A DNA stretch of 64,000 nt from Datura wrightii (Eukaryota > Streptophyta > Magnoliopsida > Solanales > Solanaceae): contig JASDFA010000008.1 of the NCBI GenBank assembly GCA_035772735.1, forward strand, positions 9,429,001 through 9,493,000. Reading direction: 5' to 3'. Under the pieces are notes generated by a model. The model was not told the origin of the DNA, made no database searches, and worked only from the letters and a program-made list of their open reading frames with translations. A program made the translations under genes and the position numbers. How positions within the stretch are numbered: position 1 is the stretch's first letter; every line of letters starts with the position of its first letter. Shown here piece by piece: positions 1-11,315 of the stretch.

Positions 1-54
1 GTTCCTGCATTTTTGGTTACCTAGATGCTGTGTATTTTGGTAGTAGGGAAGTGA

Positions 55-3000
55 TGTTATACCTCCATCACGGTTAGAGTTGAATACAAAAGGAGGTGAG
101 TATTTCTACCTGTTTTATTTGCTCAAAATTCACAAACAAAAGCGAGGAGATGAACTAAAACTTGGTATGTGTTTGGGGGGGAGTTTCTGCTTTTTTTTGG
201 GAAGGTGACAAATCCATGTGGATGTTGGAAGTCTACCCCAACCTTTTGGGAGTTAATTACAAAAAATACGTTAGTGAAACTCTCTTTAAATCCTTCAATT
301 ATGTGGCACATAAAGTGTGTAAAGTTGTTGAAAGTTGTTATAAATTGTGGCTGTTTTGTGGCGTGTTTCCGACTTGGATTATTTCTGGAATCTTGGCATA
401 AGCAAGCCTCCATTTCATGAGTTGTAAGAAAGGAATTTGAAGGTGTCAGTTTTTCTAGCTAGCGGAGGAAATTGTCTAAAAGAGATGCGACGAAGCAAGG
501 TATGTAAAGGCGCATCAATGCTTGTCTCCCAAGCATGAAATCTTGTTGTTGAAAAGGTCAATGTCCCAATGTTTTTGGGACTCCTATTGGGGCATATATT
601 ATTCTTCCCATACTATTAAAAGCATTAGATAACAATCTTGAAGAATTGAAAGTGGTTGAAGTAAAAGAGAGTAAAATGGAAGGCGAATTGTTTATGATTA
701 TTGTCGTAGTTGTAAATCAAGTTTGATGTCCCCTCAGTGTGGGCATTGTTAGCTGGTCCATTATTTTATGTTACATATATGTGGTGCCAAATGTGATAAA
801 TGCTGGATTCTAAGTGAGATTGGTAAAAAAGGTGAGACGCATTGACGGTTCGCAAACAAACTTAACGCTAGAAAACAATTTTAAGCTAAGTAAGAGTAAA
901 TGAGAACAACGAAATGGAAATTCCTTATGATAGTGATTAACCCTCTTACACACATTTTCTAAGGTATATAAAGAAAAGAGGAGATTCCTCGATTCATCTC
1001 CCTTTAGTAAAACGTCTAGTTAACGAGTTTCCAAACCAACCAATACATTGTACTTGAAAAATAGAACTTTAATGAGTAAATTATCGATATTTCGATGGAA
1101 CCATATTTATGGGTAGGTTATAAACAATATCTTAATGTTAGCAGGTTATATGGAAGTAAGAATATATATTCAAGCTTATGCTTATGTTCATGTTACACGC
1201 TTAGGCAATAAGAATTGTCTTTAGAATGTCGCCGTAAGTTTACTAGAACACTTATGCTATCTGAACCTCCTTAGAGTCGCCAAGGTATTAAGTTAAATTA
1301 GTGGTCTAAATACGTTATGTGGTAAAATGATATAATGAATATTATGCGACGACCTTGTATGAATCAATTATAGTTAAATTTCTATAAATAGTAACTTAAG
1401 TTCATGAAAAGCTCTCTACTATACCCCTAAAAGATTATGTTAAGTTATCCATCCTAAGTGTTGAAATTATCTTCCATGTCTAAAAAGGGTAAACCTAGGA
1501 TCTTCGAAGTCTCTTATAATGATGTAAGCTTTCTTAAGCTCCTCAGATAGTTGCAAAGTTATATTAGTCAATCCAACATCGTCTGAATTACGACTATATA
1601 TCTTTATTTGCTTATAAGGCATCACTTAGAGAGTTTCTCATGAGTTCCCAAGTTATAGAGCTTCAAGTATCAGATTCGTAATATATGTCTTCATGTCCCC
1701 AATTTGTGTTGATACGTGATAGCTAATCTAAGAATTTTTCAAGAAATAATACTACGAGAATTATGCTAGTGTCCCAGTCAAGTATTTGATGTTGCCTACA
1801 TGTCTAAGAACTCAAGTCTTTATAAGTCTTTCAATTAAGAAGTCTTAATGTATATGGTTTTCATGTCATAGCATACAATTGAATTCTTTCAGTTATACTC
1901 ATGATATACATCTATATGTTCAGCTCTTGTTGAGTTATCTTTTGAAATTCCTAAATTTAGAGAAGAGATTCTCCCATGTACCAATGTCCCTTATGTCGAA
2001 GTAGGTATAAGCACATGCTATGATAATGATCAGTTAAGCTTAGAACTTCTAATCCCAAGAAGTCTCCTGGCGGTCACTTAGTTAACTAAATAAGAGTCTA
2101 TACGTTATACATAAGTCTAATACCTTGTATATCTGTAGTTCATCTCTCAGCTTTATGTATACGTTATGCTTTAAGAAAAATACTCCAAGTTCCAATTTAT
2201 AAGTCCCATGTTTTCCTGCAAATAAGACAAATGAAATAAGAACTACATGTGCTCATCAACGTGATAAGTTTGGCAATGAAATTCCAATGTGTAGTTGTCG
2301 ATACAGGTAAAGGAACCACCTGGTGGGCAGTATATATTTGCAGTTCCCAGATGTTAAAGGATTGTACAGAAATGAGGTTTATGTATTTCTATCCAAGAGA
2401 TACATAAAATTGGTAGGATTATTTGTAGGACATTGGTTGTAGGCCTACAAAAGTTCTTATGTTGTCTAAACCTCTTGAAGATCCTTCGAGTAACTGAGTC
2501 GACATGTTTATATATAATTTGACAGCTTTACATGATATATGCATATTTTCTACCTTTACATGATATGTGTGCTTTCTTGCATTTTTGTGTTACGAAAGAG
2601 GCCCATTCCCGCCACAGGTTTAACATTTGTCATTTATATGCCATATGTGTTAAATTGACTCAGTATAAGCCATATCAGCCCCATTTATGATTATAATTGA
2701 GAATTAGTTTTTATTTTACCTCGGTATGACACACCGCCTGGAGATATTTTTATTTTACCCCGGTATGACACACTGGTTGGAGATATTTTTATTTTACCTC
2801 TGTATGGCATACCAGCTGGAGATATTTTTATTTTAATCTGGTATGACATACTGGATGGAGATATTTTTATTTTACCTTGGTATGGCACACTGGCTGGAGA
2901 TATTTTTTTATTTTAGCCCAGTATGACATACCGACTGGAGATATTTTAATCTTACCCCCGTATGGTACACTGCCTGGAGGCATTTTTATATAGATTTTAT

Positions 3001-3217
3001 GCGCCTAGCCGCCAACATCACAATTATAGTTTTTTTTTGCATTACTTTGTTGCATTTTCACTTAGTATGTCTTATTGTCAGGTTTCAGTTTTTAGGATTC
3101 TAGATTGTTACTATTCCTTATTTCTAGCTCATTTATCATTGCTATTTTATATATTAACAGTTTTCAAACTTACATACAGTATATTGCATTCGTACTGACG
3201 TCCCTTCGCTTGGACCT
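55..3217 (+). repeat. Left part of a long chromovirus-type LTR (H0)
   Basis: Probable start of an LTR. TGTTATACC at 55 matches the start of the LTRs at 14131 and 15993, and a purine-rich stretch lies just upstream (39-54). Near 3170-3200 it carries a diverged form of the gtacattccacgtactgac block found in every chromovirus LTR of this window. It stops at element A and seems to resume at 11084-11315, which would make an LTR of about 3.4 kb. I see no coding capacity in 55-2700; short open frames around 120-420 have no recognisable content. Boundaries are inferred, because the other LTR of this element is not in the window. Confidence 0.4.
2709..2977. repeat. 39-bp minisatellite, about seven units
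   Basis: Units begin at about 2703 (partial), 2742, 2781, 2820, 2859, 2898 and 2939, with a period of 39 (one unit is 41). Each holds agatatttttattttacc followed by gtatgacacac and a variable ggctgg end. Since 39 is a multiple of three, the minus strand stays open as a 13-residue periodic peptide; I regard that as a by-product. It lies inside H0, before the conserved LTR block. Confidence 0.93.
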
Positions 3218-4140
3218 TGATAATGCTCAAACCACACCTCTTACTGAAGTGAGAAGCGAACGTTGTCAATAAAGAACCTAACTAGAGGTTGGGGTTGATC
3301 CCACAGGGAATAGGGAGACTGGATTATAGCCGGTAACTAAACTTGTAAGGTAGTTACTTCAAAATAGGGGGATTCTATAGAAAATTAATAATAAAAGCAA
3401 CTATCAAAATTCCAATGTTAAGTCAATATGAAGGGATAGCTAGGTTTGTTTTCCCCATGGGTTCATAACTGCTTTGGGTATACGCTCGTGATTATCACCA
3501 ATACTTACTTATAGAACTATTAACTTAGGTTCATTCAAATGACCCAGTCCCTATTGAATGACTATACTCAATTACTCGACCAAGTCTCATTAGCGGTTTC
3601 AAACTATCTGTTATCACTAAGTTCCAGATTTAAGTATCCTGCGACCATAGCTCAAGTTAATACAATGATCATCAAAGATCAAGGCTCTGTTGTAATTCTC
3701 TTTTCCTAATCTCTACCTCTTCGACCAAAGAAAGTAATGAGTTTGGGAACTTCTAAATGTTGCGCACCGTTAAGAAGCGTTTAAGCATGAAGAGAATACA
3801 TATAAGTGTTTGTATTTGTTTTAAGATCACTTTGTGTAACCTTAGCTTGTTAATTCACCATGGTTCTCATAACCCTAGCTATGGAGGTTTTAACCTCTCA
3901 TACTTTCAAGGTTGTGATTTGCATTCATGATTAAGAATAAAAATTAATACTTACAATAGTGATTGAGAAAAACACTTCCTTCAATTACTCCACAAAATCT
4001 GGAAAAACAAGTAGCAAGAGCATAAGGAATTCAAGAAAAGGTTGATCACTAGTTGAATCAACTCAATCCTCTCTTTCCCTTACTTGTGTCGCTTGTCTAT
4101 TGATATCTGATCGTCTCTAGAAAAATAAAACCTAAAAATG

Positions 4141-4148
4141 TATTTATA
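4141..4148 (-). promoter_or_regulatory. TATA box of the element A LTR
   Basis: The minus strand reads GTATAAATAC, about 660 bp into the LTR and directly downstream of the palindrome-rich U3. The sister copies have TATAAGTA at the equivalent places (near 10416 and 55494). This is the expected U3/R promoter position. Confidence 0.65.
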
Positions 4149-4189
4149 CGGAAACAAGAATCCTTTTCCTAAGCTAATTGGATGAATTT

Positions 4190-4640
4190 CCATAACTGGT
4201 GCCGCAGTCGTCACGAGCCTAGTTATGACCCATAGCAGCTTCCTATGACTCGTAGCTACCTGTCGTGCCTTGCATTGTTGAATGTTTCGATTAAGTGTTG
4301 GATCTAGGTACAATCCGTACCTCCTTCATACGACCTGTACTGAACTCTCGTAGTTTAATTCTGAAACTTTCGAATTCTTCTGAAGTTCAATACGACAGTC
4401 ATGGTATGACTTGTATATTTTTCCCACGGGTCGTACATTCCTTCCATCGTAGGAGTCAGCACATTATGAAACTTTTCTGAATTTACTCATGATTTCTTCA
4501 TCACGACTCATACCAGCTTGGTAAAAGTTGTACTAAGACTTGTACATTTCCTCTCTTCCCCTTAAGCCTTTTGAAACTCTTCATGGCCCTCGGTACGACT
4601 CGTAGGTCCTTCCTACGGCTCGTATTGTGGTCTGTACATT
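4190..4640. promoter_or_regulatory. U3 array of ACGACTCGT palindromes (element A)
   Basis: Many imperfect copies of a short palindrome: acgactcgt at 4594-4602, plus tatgactcgtag, acgggtcgtac, tacgacagtc, tacggctcgta and others, in about 450 bp. The array lies immediately upstream of the TATA box in the element's sense. Similar arrays occur in LTR B, LTR C and the chromovirus LTRs. The role is unknown; a transcription-factor binding cluster is my inference. Confidence 0.6.
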
Positions 4641-4805
4641 AAGCATATTTTGCATCTTTTAATCTTACTTTTGCTATTTATAGGTCCAACATCAATTCAT
4701 CCTGCAATCAAAGAAAAAGTGCCTTATATCCACATAAACATACCTAAATTCATGTTATTTTCTTAGTTTTGAGCGTCGAAAGTGTTGTAAACCTAAAACA
4801 CATCA

Positions 4806-6289
4806 ATACCCTAAACTTAAGAATTTTGCATGTCCTCAGGCAAAGAAAAAAAAACTAAAACACGACACTCAACTAGAAAATAGACTTGAAATACTACAGC
4901 CAATACTTAAACAAACCTACACTTTCTATACAAACTCTATTGACCCTTTCTCATGGTACCACATCAGCTAATGTATTACAAGAAACCTCAAAACATCATA
5001 AATAGGGATCAAAACATGTCATTCATCTGTTAACAAGTAATCAAGTCATCACCAATGTTTTCCACAAAGACCAACGGTAAAAGCAAATGTAGTCCACATA
5101 CCCTCACACAAATAAAGTCCCACTCAAATGTGAAATGTCAAACATGATATGGTACTAAGCAAGTAAGGCACTCACTCTCACAAAGAATTTATGAGTATTA
5201 TGTGTTAGATACCATAGGCTTGTCCTTTTTCTCTCTACTTTGGTTTTTCGTATGGTTGGGTTAGAATCACTATAGGACTTGATATGGCTTGTAATATAGT
5301 CTCAGGGCAGGACACGATAAAGATGGAAGATTTTATAAGTGACTATTCCTTCCTTGGTACTACATATCTTTGCTACACCATTCACCTAATTCACCATTTT
5401 ATTCTTTCATTCTCTTTCCCCCTTTTTCTCCTTTTTATTCACAATTGCATGGGTGTGGTGAGTTTTCACTTTTTTCAGCATTTTCAAAATTTCTGTGAGC
5501 TTTATTTTTCAACATTTATGGCATGTTTCATCCTTTTCTTTCATCTCACCACACCTCATTTTCCACCATTTCTTTATTTTCTTTTCCTTTCTTCAATTCA
5601 AACCTTTTATGGACCCCTACTCTAGCCACCCTCAACTTATGTCTTTTTCTTATGTTGAGGTCCACAATATCCAAGGAAGGACCAAGGCCAAAATAGGTTC
5701 ATTAAAAAAAATGGGTACGGTTAATTAGCAAATCAAAAAAACATGGTCTCTTAAGGCTCAAACTTGGGATCAATGGATTAATGCACTTTTGGTAGGGCAA
5801 TAAAGGCTAAAAGTAAGCTAAACAAACAATGACCTATGATTATATCCTAACCAACCATTCTTAGCCTATGCAGAGACCAACCAAAAAAGTTCTAGATCTA
5901 CACCACAATACCGAACTGACTAATATACCTCACTCACACATTGTACATGAACTATTTTCACCTCACCTGTCTAGTTTATACATGGATTAACAAAATTACT
6001 CATGCTGACAAAATAAATGACATTTAAAGATCCACTGTAATCATGCATGTTGTTATAAATACATAGCTAATGTATCAGAATGTTTTTAAACAGGGTCAAT
6101 TTTTTACAAAAAACCAAAACTAGTGCAATTTTCTTGGATGAGTACTCCTAAGCTACTTTCTAATTAAAAAAAATCACAAACTAAAAATAAAAATCCTACA
6201 CATGCCGGTTCTACTAGATAGCATGCCTGAGGGAAAAGAAACACGACAAGAAAAACCCTCAGACGGACCAAAAATCTCAAAAATCACAA
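4806..6289 (-). other. Non-coding 3' region of element A
   Basis: No convincing coding sequence. Next to the 3' LTR the minus strand has a polypurine-like stretch (aagtttagggtat, 4806-4820). Around 5390-5600 the plus strand is pyrimidine-rich, so the element's sense strand is purine-rich; element VI has a similar tract at a similar distance from its 3' LTR. Open frames at 5284-5728 arise from this skewed composition. Confidence 0.6.
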
Positions 6290-6730
6290 GTACACCCCCT
6301 ACCCTTTTTGAAAAGTTGGCTTCATCCCCGAATCATCATCTAGAAGATCATAGAGAAGAGAACATACACTAGGCGCTCCTATCATCTCACGAAGGTTGTA
6401 CCTCCGCTGCAATAGTGGCACTAGCGGTGACCGACGCGCTTAATTGTGTGTCAATAGGCAGAGTGGTCTCCCCTCCAGTAGCCATGGCTGCTTGGATGGC
6501 CTCTGAAAATATCTAGGCTGAATGTGACTCTCCCGAAGGGTTATGGCCATGGGCAAGCTCGGGCTAGGGTGTGGTGGAGCTACCTGCTCCTCTAGCTCTC
6601 TCATGTTGCTCAGTTATATGTGTGTCATGAGTCTGCATGCTCGCTGCTCTAGCCCGCTTGCACTATTTTCTCTCATTTCTTCTTTTTCTCAAACTCTCCT
6701 CACTAACATCTTCAACAGTGTCTGAATGTT
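6290..6730 (-). pseudogene. ORF2 remnant of element A (plant transposon-like protein)
   Basis: The minus-strand translation contains a basic stretch followed by GSSTT, which aligns with the ORF2 of element C (RARRVGSSTT near 56495-56530). It is the C-terminal part of the protein usually annotated in plants as a putative plant transposon protein. Several stops interrupt it and the N-terminal domain is absent. It lies downstream, in the element's sense, of the promoter-like module at 6755-7045. The function of the family is unknown. Confidence 0.5.
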
Positions 6731-6754
6731 TGAGTCTGGGAGAATGGGTTTAGG

Positions 6755-7045
6755 AAGTTTATATAGGTAAGGGCAAAGAGTCGAGTATTAATGCTAATTT
6801 CAACCCGTAATGACTCGTACAACGAATCGTAGGAAGATCCTATGGCTCGTCCCTTTGACTCGTTAGAAACTTGTTAAAGAAAACTTACCTGACGACCTAC
6901 GAATACATCCTATGACTCGTATCATTAAGATACGATCCGTAGGATGACTCGTCGGTCGGGGCTTGGGATCTTTTTATTTTGAACCTCACCACGCTTGCTG
7001 CTACAGCTCGTAGGATCTCATTACGGGTCGTACTGAGAGCCACAG
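6755..7045 (-). promoter_or_regulatory. Internal U3-like promoter module upstream of ORF2 (element A)
   Basis: On the minus strand a run of palindromic motifs (gactcgtac, atgactcgta, aggatgactcgtcgg, acgggtcgtac; about 6790-7040) is followed by CTATATAAAC (TATA-like, 6757-6765) and then by the ORF2 remnant. The motif set and spacing copy the U3 of this family's own LTR (palindromes 4190-4640, TATA 4141-4148). I infer a second promoter for ORF2. There is no expression evidence. Confidence 0.45.
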
Positions 7046-7112
7046 CCGCTGATGTTTTAGCCTCCTATTTCAATTTTCCCTGCACACAAAGCACACATTA
7101 GTTCAACAACTA

Positions 7113-7285
7113 GGGTTGCCTACCAAGAAGCACTTGATTTAACATTGCGGCATGACGTAGGTAAGCTGGTTACTCAGAATTCACCAGTACACCACTTCGG
7201 TTGCCTCCCAAGAAACACTTGATTTTGACGTTGCAGCACGATGTAAATCTCTTGACTACTCAAAATTCGTCAAGTGATTCATACT
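7113..7285 (-). repeat. Duplicated GGGAGGCAACC block downstream of protease
   Basis: Two direct repeats with a period of about 85 bp start at 7114 and 7199. Each reads, on the minus strand, a CGTGCTGCAACGT-type core followed by AAGTGTTTCTTGGGAGGCAACC (the left copy has TAGGCAACC). Element VI has a single related block at 43531-43580. The block lies between the protease and ORF2, where pol would end in a complete Athila-lineage element. Confidence 0.7.
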
Positions 7286-7289
7286 CGTC

Positions 7290-9690
7290 CTCCAGTGTTG
7301 AGATCACATTAAATTCCTTGGGTTTCTTCATTTTCTTGCTGATGTTGAATTTGACCTCCTCTTGATTCAGCTTAAACTTCAACAGGCTAGCTTCTACATC
7401 TACTAGAGCTCTCCTGGTCGCAAGGAATGCTCACCCCAAAATGATGGGGACCTCATAATCAACCTCTCAATCCAAAATCACCAATCTTGCTAGGAATATA
7501 AATTTATCTACCTTGACAAGCACATCAATCAGGATCCCACCTGCTTCTTAACTGTTCTGTCGACCATCAATAGTCGCATGTTGGTCGATGTAGGGATTCC
7601 TAGTCCTAACTTCTTGAACACAACTAATAGCATCAAATTAATGCTAGCTCCTAGATCACAGAGTGCCCTAGCAAACTAAACATTACCAATCATACATGGT
7701 ATAGTGAAGGAACCTGGGTATTTCTTTTTCTGTGCAAAGACCCTTGTAGCTATGGCACTGCAATGATGCACATTATTAATAGGCTCATAGCTCACAGATC
7801 TCTTCTTTGTCACCAGGTCCTTCATAAACTTTGCATATCCTGGCATCTGCTCTAATGCTTCCACCAACGGTATGTTCACAGACAGCTGCTTAAGCATTGA
7901 AAAGGAATTTCTGGAACTTACCATTTTCTACCTTCTTCTTCATCCTTTGGGGTAATGGTGGTGGTGGTCGTGGGATAACCTTTTGCACTTGCATTGCCCC
8001 TTGATCCATGAAAGGTTCCTTCTCACCTCTTGAGGCCACATGCAACTCACCAACCTCTTTCTCAGCACTAGTATCATCATCCTCCATTATGCTCTCTTTC
8101 TTCCATTCAACTTCACCTGGAAACGGGGGGGTCAATTGTGGTTTTACCACTCCTTGTCATTACCGCCATACAATGTGCATCGTTCTTCGGATCTTTGACA
8201 GTGTTGCTAGGCAGTGTACACTTTTGTCTAGGGTTGATTGATGCTGACAGATGCCCAAGTTCGTGTTCAATTTTCTTGATGGAGGTAGCATGACATTCCA
8301 CATTTTGACCCATACTTGACAAATCACCTCTAATGGCCTTCAGCTGATCATCAGTGGACCTCACCATCTTTAACATCTCAGACATCATGCTCTCAACCAT
8401 TAATTGACTAGCCTCCCTATCTCGTGCATTGGGAGGTACATAGAATCCAGCCAAGTCATTGCGATAACCATCATTGTCACCTCACGACCTTAGCTCTTAT
8501 CTCTTAACCCATTTCTGTTGTAGTAGTCCTTATACTGGTTTCGACATGGATTTCCAAAACCTTAACGCCAATTGTCTCGTCCAGATGCTTCGGCATTAGT
8601 TTGGAAACCCTCCGCCTGGCTATCCAAAAAGTTTGCCTCCTGAAAATCCGAGTGATTAGCTCCTTGCTCCCTTCCTTTAGTACCCACTGCATTAATCTGT
8701 TTGGCTCCAGCTCCCCTAATATGCTTTTTCAGCAAGTCCAATGATGTGCGCATATGAGCCAACTCCTAATTGAGCTCTTCTTCTTTTCTTCATTGGTCTA
8801 CAGTCAAACCAACAACGTATATGCCTGGCACTACATCAGCCTCCCTCGTATGCTAGACCCTATTTCTCTTATTCACCTTGCCAAGAATGTTGGTAGCTTG
8901 CTCCTAGGTGAGACTCATCAATGCTCCTCCAGCTAACGTTTCTGCTATAGCCTTGGTGCTAATCTTCAAAGACCTATAAAAATTTCCAACAAACTATCAT
9001 CTGGAATTTTGTGCTTGGGGCACTTAGTCAATTTCTTTTTTAATATCAACCAAGTTACATGAAGTGCCTCAGTCTTGATCTGTTGAAAATTATAGATCTC
9101 ATCTTTTAGCTGTAACATCCTGGACGGAGGAAAGAATCTCTCCAAAAAGGCCTGCTTAAGCTCCCTCCAGTTGGTTATGGAGTCGTTAGGCAACTCCAAT
9201 AACCACGAAGTAGCTTTCCATGATAGAGAAAAAGGTAAGAGTATGAGCCGTATTGCATCATGGCTTACTCTGGGCAACCTGTACGCCTTGCATATTCCTA
9301 CGAAGTTCATTAGGTGCGGGTTGGCGTCATCCGCTGCGTGACCACTAAAAACCCCTTTCATATTTAGCAACTGAATCATGGTGCTTGTAATGTCGAATTT
9401 GGCCCCAACGGGCATTGGTGGTGGTACAATTGCTCAAGTTGACCCGAATTCATCAATATCTGGGTCATTATCATCGTCAAAGTACTGAGGGGCAAATCTA
9501 TGAGCTCTGTTGGGCCTCCCTTGTCTACCAACATCTACCAATTCATCTCTTCCATCTTCCGCATGCTGTAGTGCAACTTTCCGAGTTGGCTCGGCTTGCC
9601 TAGCTTCTTCATCTATGCGGGCTCTCTTTGCTCGTGGTTTTCCATGTTACGCAATGCTCTTTCGATTTCTGGATTTAATGGAAAAGGGGA
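7290..9690 (-). pseudogene. Athila-lineage gag-protease pseudogene (element A)
   Basis: Reading down the minus strand there is a conserved N-terminal stretch ending PPPMPVGAKFDITSTMIQLL (near 9440-9360), then the Gag core (ITNWRELKQAFLERFFPPSR near 9180-9115, typical of Athila Gag), a coiled-coil region near 8400-8230, and the protease start (YPGSFTIPCMIGN near 7715-7680). The protease then runs with stops to about 7290, including a DLGAS-type active-site region near 7650. A proline-rich linker (PRPPPPLPQR) precedes the protease. Several frameshifts and stops separate the pieces, so it cannot make Gag. No RT follows. Confidence 0.8.
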
Positions 9691-9820
9691 TCTCCTCTAC
9701 TTTGAGTGCTTGGCATTGACCGGAGAACAACCTGTGGGTTTCAAAAATACAAAAATAAACGTAAGTAAAGAAATAACTACCAATCAGTGAATTACAAGCT
9801 AATAACCTAGTTTCAGCCGC

Positions 9821-9840
9821 ATTCCCCGACAATGACGCCA
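9821..9840 (-). other. Primer-binding site, tRNA-Asp type (element A)
   Basis: The minus strand reads TGGCGTCATTGTCGGGGAAT, a few changes from the complement of the tRNA-Asp 3' end. It lies five bases inside the LTR edge at 9846. It identifies 9846-11078 as the 5' LTR and fixes the element's orientation. Confidence 0.85.
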
Positions 9841-9845
9841 CTTTT

Positions 9846-11078
9846 TGATAACGCTCAAACCATGAGCGGTTCAAACTATCCGTTATCTCTAAGTTACAGA
9901 TTTAACTATCCTGTGACCACAACTCAAGTTGATAGAATGATCATCAAGATCAAGGCTCCGTTGTAATTTTCTTTTCCTAATCTCTACCTCTTCGACCAAA
10001 GCAAGTAATGAATTCGGGCACTTACTAACATTGCACACCGTTAGGAAATGTTTAAGCATGAAGAAGAATAAAATATAAGTGTTTGTATTGGTTTTAACAT
10101 CACTTTGTGTAACCCTAGCTAGTGAATTCACCATGGCTCTCACAACCCTAGCTATCGAGGTTTTAGCCTCTCATAGTTGCAAGGTTGTGATATGCATTCA
10201 TGATTAAGAATAAAAATCAATACTTACAATAATGATTGAGAAAAACACTTTCTTCAATTACTCCACAAAATCTTGAAAAACCAGTAGTAAGAACAAGATG
10301 AATTCAAGGAAAGGTTGATCACAAATTGAATCAACTCAATCCTCTCTTTCCTATACTCATGTCGCTTGTCTATCATTATCTGATTGTCTCTTGAAAAATA
10401 AAAATAAAAACGTACTTATACAGACACAGGAATCCTTTTCTTAAGCTAACTAGATGAATTTCCATATCTAGTGTCGCAGCTGTCACAAGCCCAGTTACGA
10501 CCGTTGCAGCTTCGTATGACTCGAAGCTGCCTGTCGTGCCTTGCATTGTTGAATGATTTTTGGCTAAGTGTTGGATCCAGGTACGATCCGTACCTCCTTC
10601 ATACGACCCGTACTGAGCTCCCGTAGTTTAATTCTGAAACTTTAGAATTCTTCTAAAGTTCAACATGACCGTCATGGTATGACTTATACCTTCTTCCCAC
10701 AGGCCGTACATTCCTTTCGTAGCGGGAGTTAGCACTTTATGCAACTTTTCTGAATTTTGTCACAATTTCTTCATTACGACTTATTCCAGCTTTGTACGAT
10801 TCTTACAGAGACTCGTATATTTCCTCTCTACCCCTTAAGCCTTCTGCAACTCTTCATGGCCCTCGGTACGACTCGTAGATCCTTACTACGGCTCGTACTA
10901 TGGTGTGCACATTAACCCTATATTGCATCTTTCAGGATTTCTTTTGTCATTTATAGGTCCAACATCAATTCATCCTATAATCAAAGAAAATTTGCCTTAT
11001 ATCCACATAAATATACCTAAATTTATGCTATTTTCTTAGTTTTGAGCATCGAAAGTGCCGTAAACCCTGAACACATCA
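9846..11078 (-). repeat. 5' LTR of element A, with U5 deletion (1233 bp)
   Basis: Matches LTR 3218-4805 end to end, except that gctcaaacc (9854-9862) joins directly to atgagcggttc, removing about 355 bp present at 3235-3590. The loss must postdate insertion, since the partner LTR still has the segment. U3 palindromes (for example gtacgactcgtag near 10866) and a TATA-like box near 10416 remain. Confidence 0.88.
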
Positions 11079-11083
11079 GACCC

Positions 11084-11315
11084 ATGTTGGTGTCGCAGGT
11101 GCAGGTAGAGGTCAGGATTTCCAGTTGTAGTAACAGTTAGTGAGATCAACGGTTGTGTTGGTATGCTCCTTTATTTATAGAGCTAAGATCTAGTTTTGTT
11201 TCAGTTAGAGTTTTGAGAGGCAGTTATGGGTAGGTTACAGATGTCATATAGCAGCTTCTTGGTCAGTCAGTTATCGGGAGCCAGTCGTGTCCTCCCCTAG
11301 TTTTGGGGCGTGACT
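11084..11315 (+). repeat. Right part of the H0 LTR
   Basis: Continues H0 after the element A insertion: the sequence runs from tcgcttggacc to catgttggtgtcgcaggtg and ends near ggggcgtgact, close to the gggtcgtgaca end of the chromovirus LTRs here. The final base differs and no primer site follows, so this is probably a solo LTR or a 3' LTR. The right edge is uncertain by a few bases. Confidence 0.4.

Larger units (their letters stand above)
3218..4805 (-). repeat. 3' LTR of element A (complete, 1588 bp)
   Basis: Reads TGATGTG...ATTATCA on the minus strand. It is colinear with the LTR at 9846-11078 but retains about 355 bp of U5 (near 3235-3590) which that copy has lost. The retained part includes the TCCCTGTGGGAT block near 3296-3312, shared with the U5 of elements VI and D. 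U3 palindromes occupy about 4190-4640 and the TATA box is at 4141-4148. Confidence 0.9.
3218..11078 (-). mobile_element. Athila-lineage LTR element A, non-autonomous, minus strand
   Basis: Both LTRs are bounded by TGAT...ATCA. The flanks are gacct (3213-3217) and gaccc (11079-11083), a 5-bp target-site duplication with one change. In element order it runs from right to left: 5' LTR (9846-11078), tRNA-Asp primer site, gag-protease (about 9690-7290), a conserved GGGAGGCAACC block, an internal promoter-like module, an ORF2 remnant, a long 3' untranslated region, and the 3' LTR (3218-4805). Nothing resembling RT, RNase H or integrase lies between, so it must have moved with proteins supplied in trans. 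It interrupts the H0 LTR. Confidence 0.88.

Noticed and set aside
123..420. Overlapping open frames on both strands
   Set aside because: About 80-96 codons in AT-rich LTR sequence with no recognisable motif or codon pattern.
2709..2977. CRISPR-like array or a real 13-residue repeat protein
   Set aside because: Contiguous tandem units without spacers, in plant LTR sequence; the open minus frame follows from the 39-bp period.
5284..5728. Open frames of 113 and 77 codons rich in Phe, Leu, His and Ser
   Set aside because: They come from a pyrimidine-rich tract in the 3' non-coding region of element A, on the strand opposite its genes; no domain pattern.
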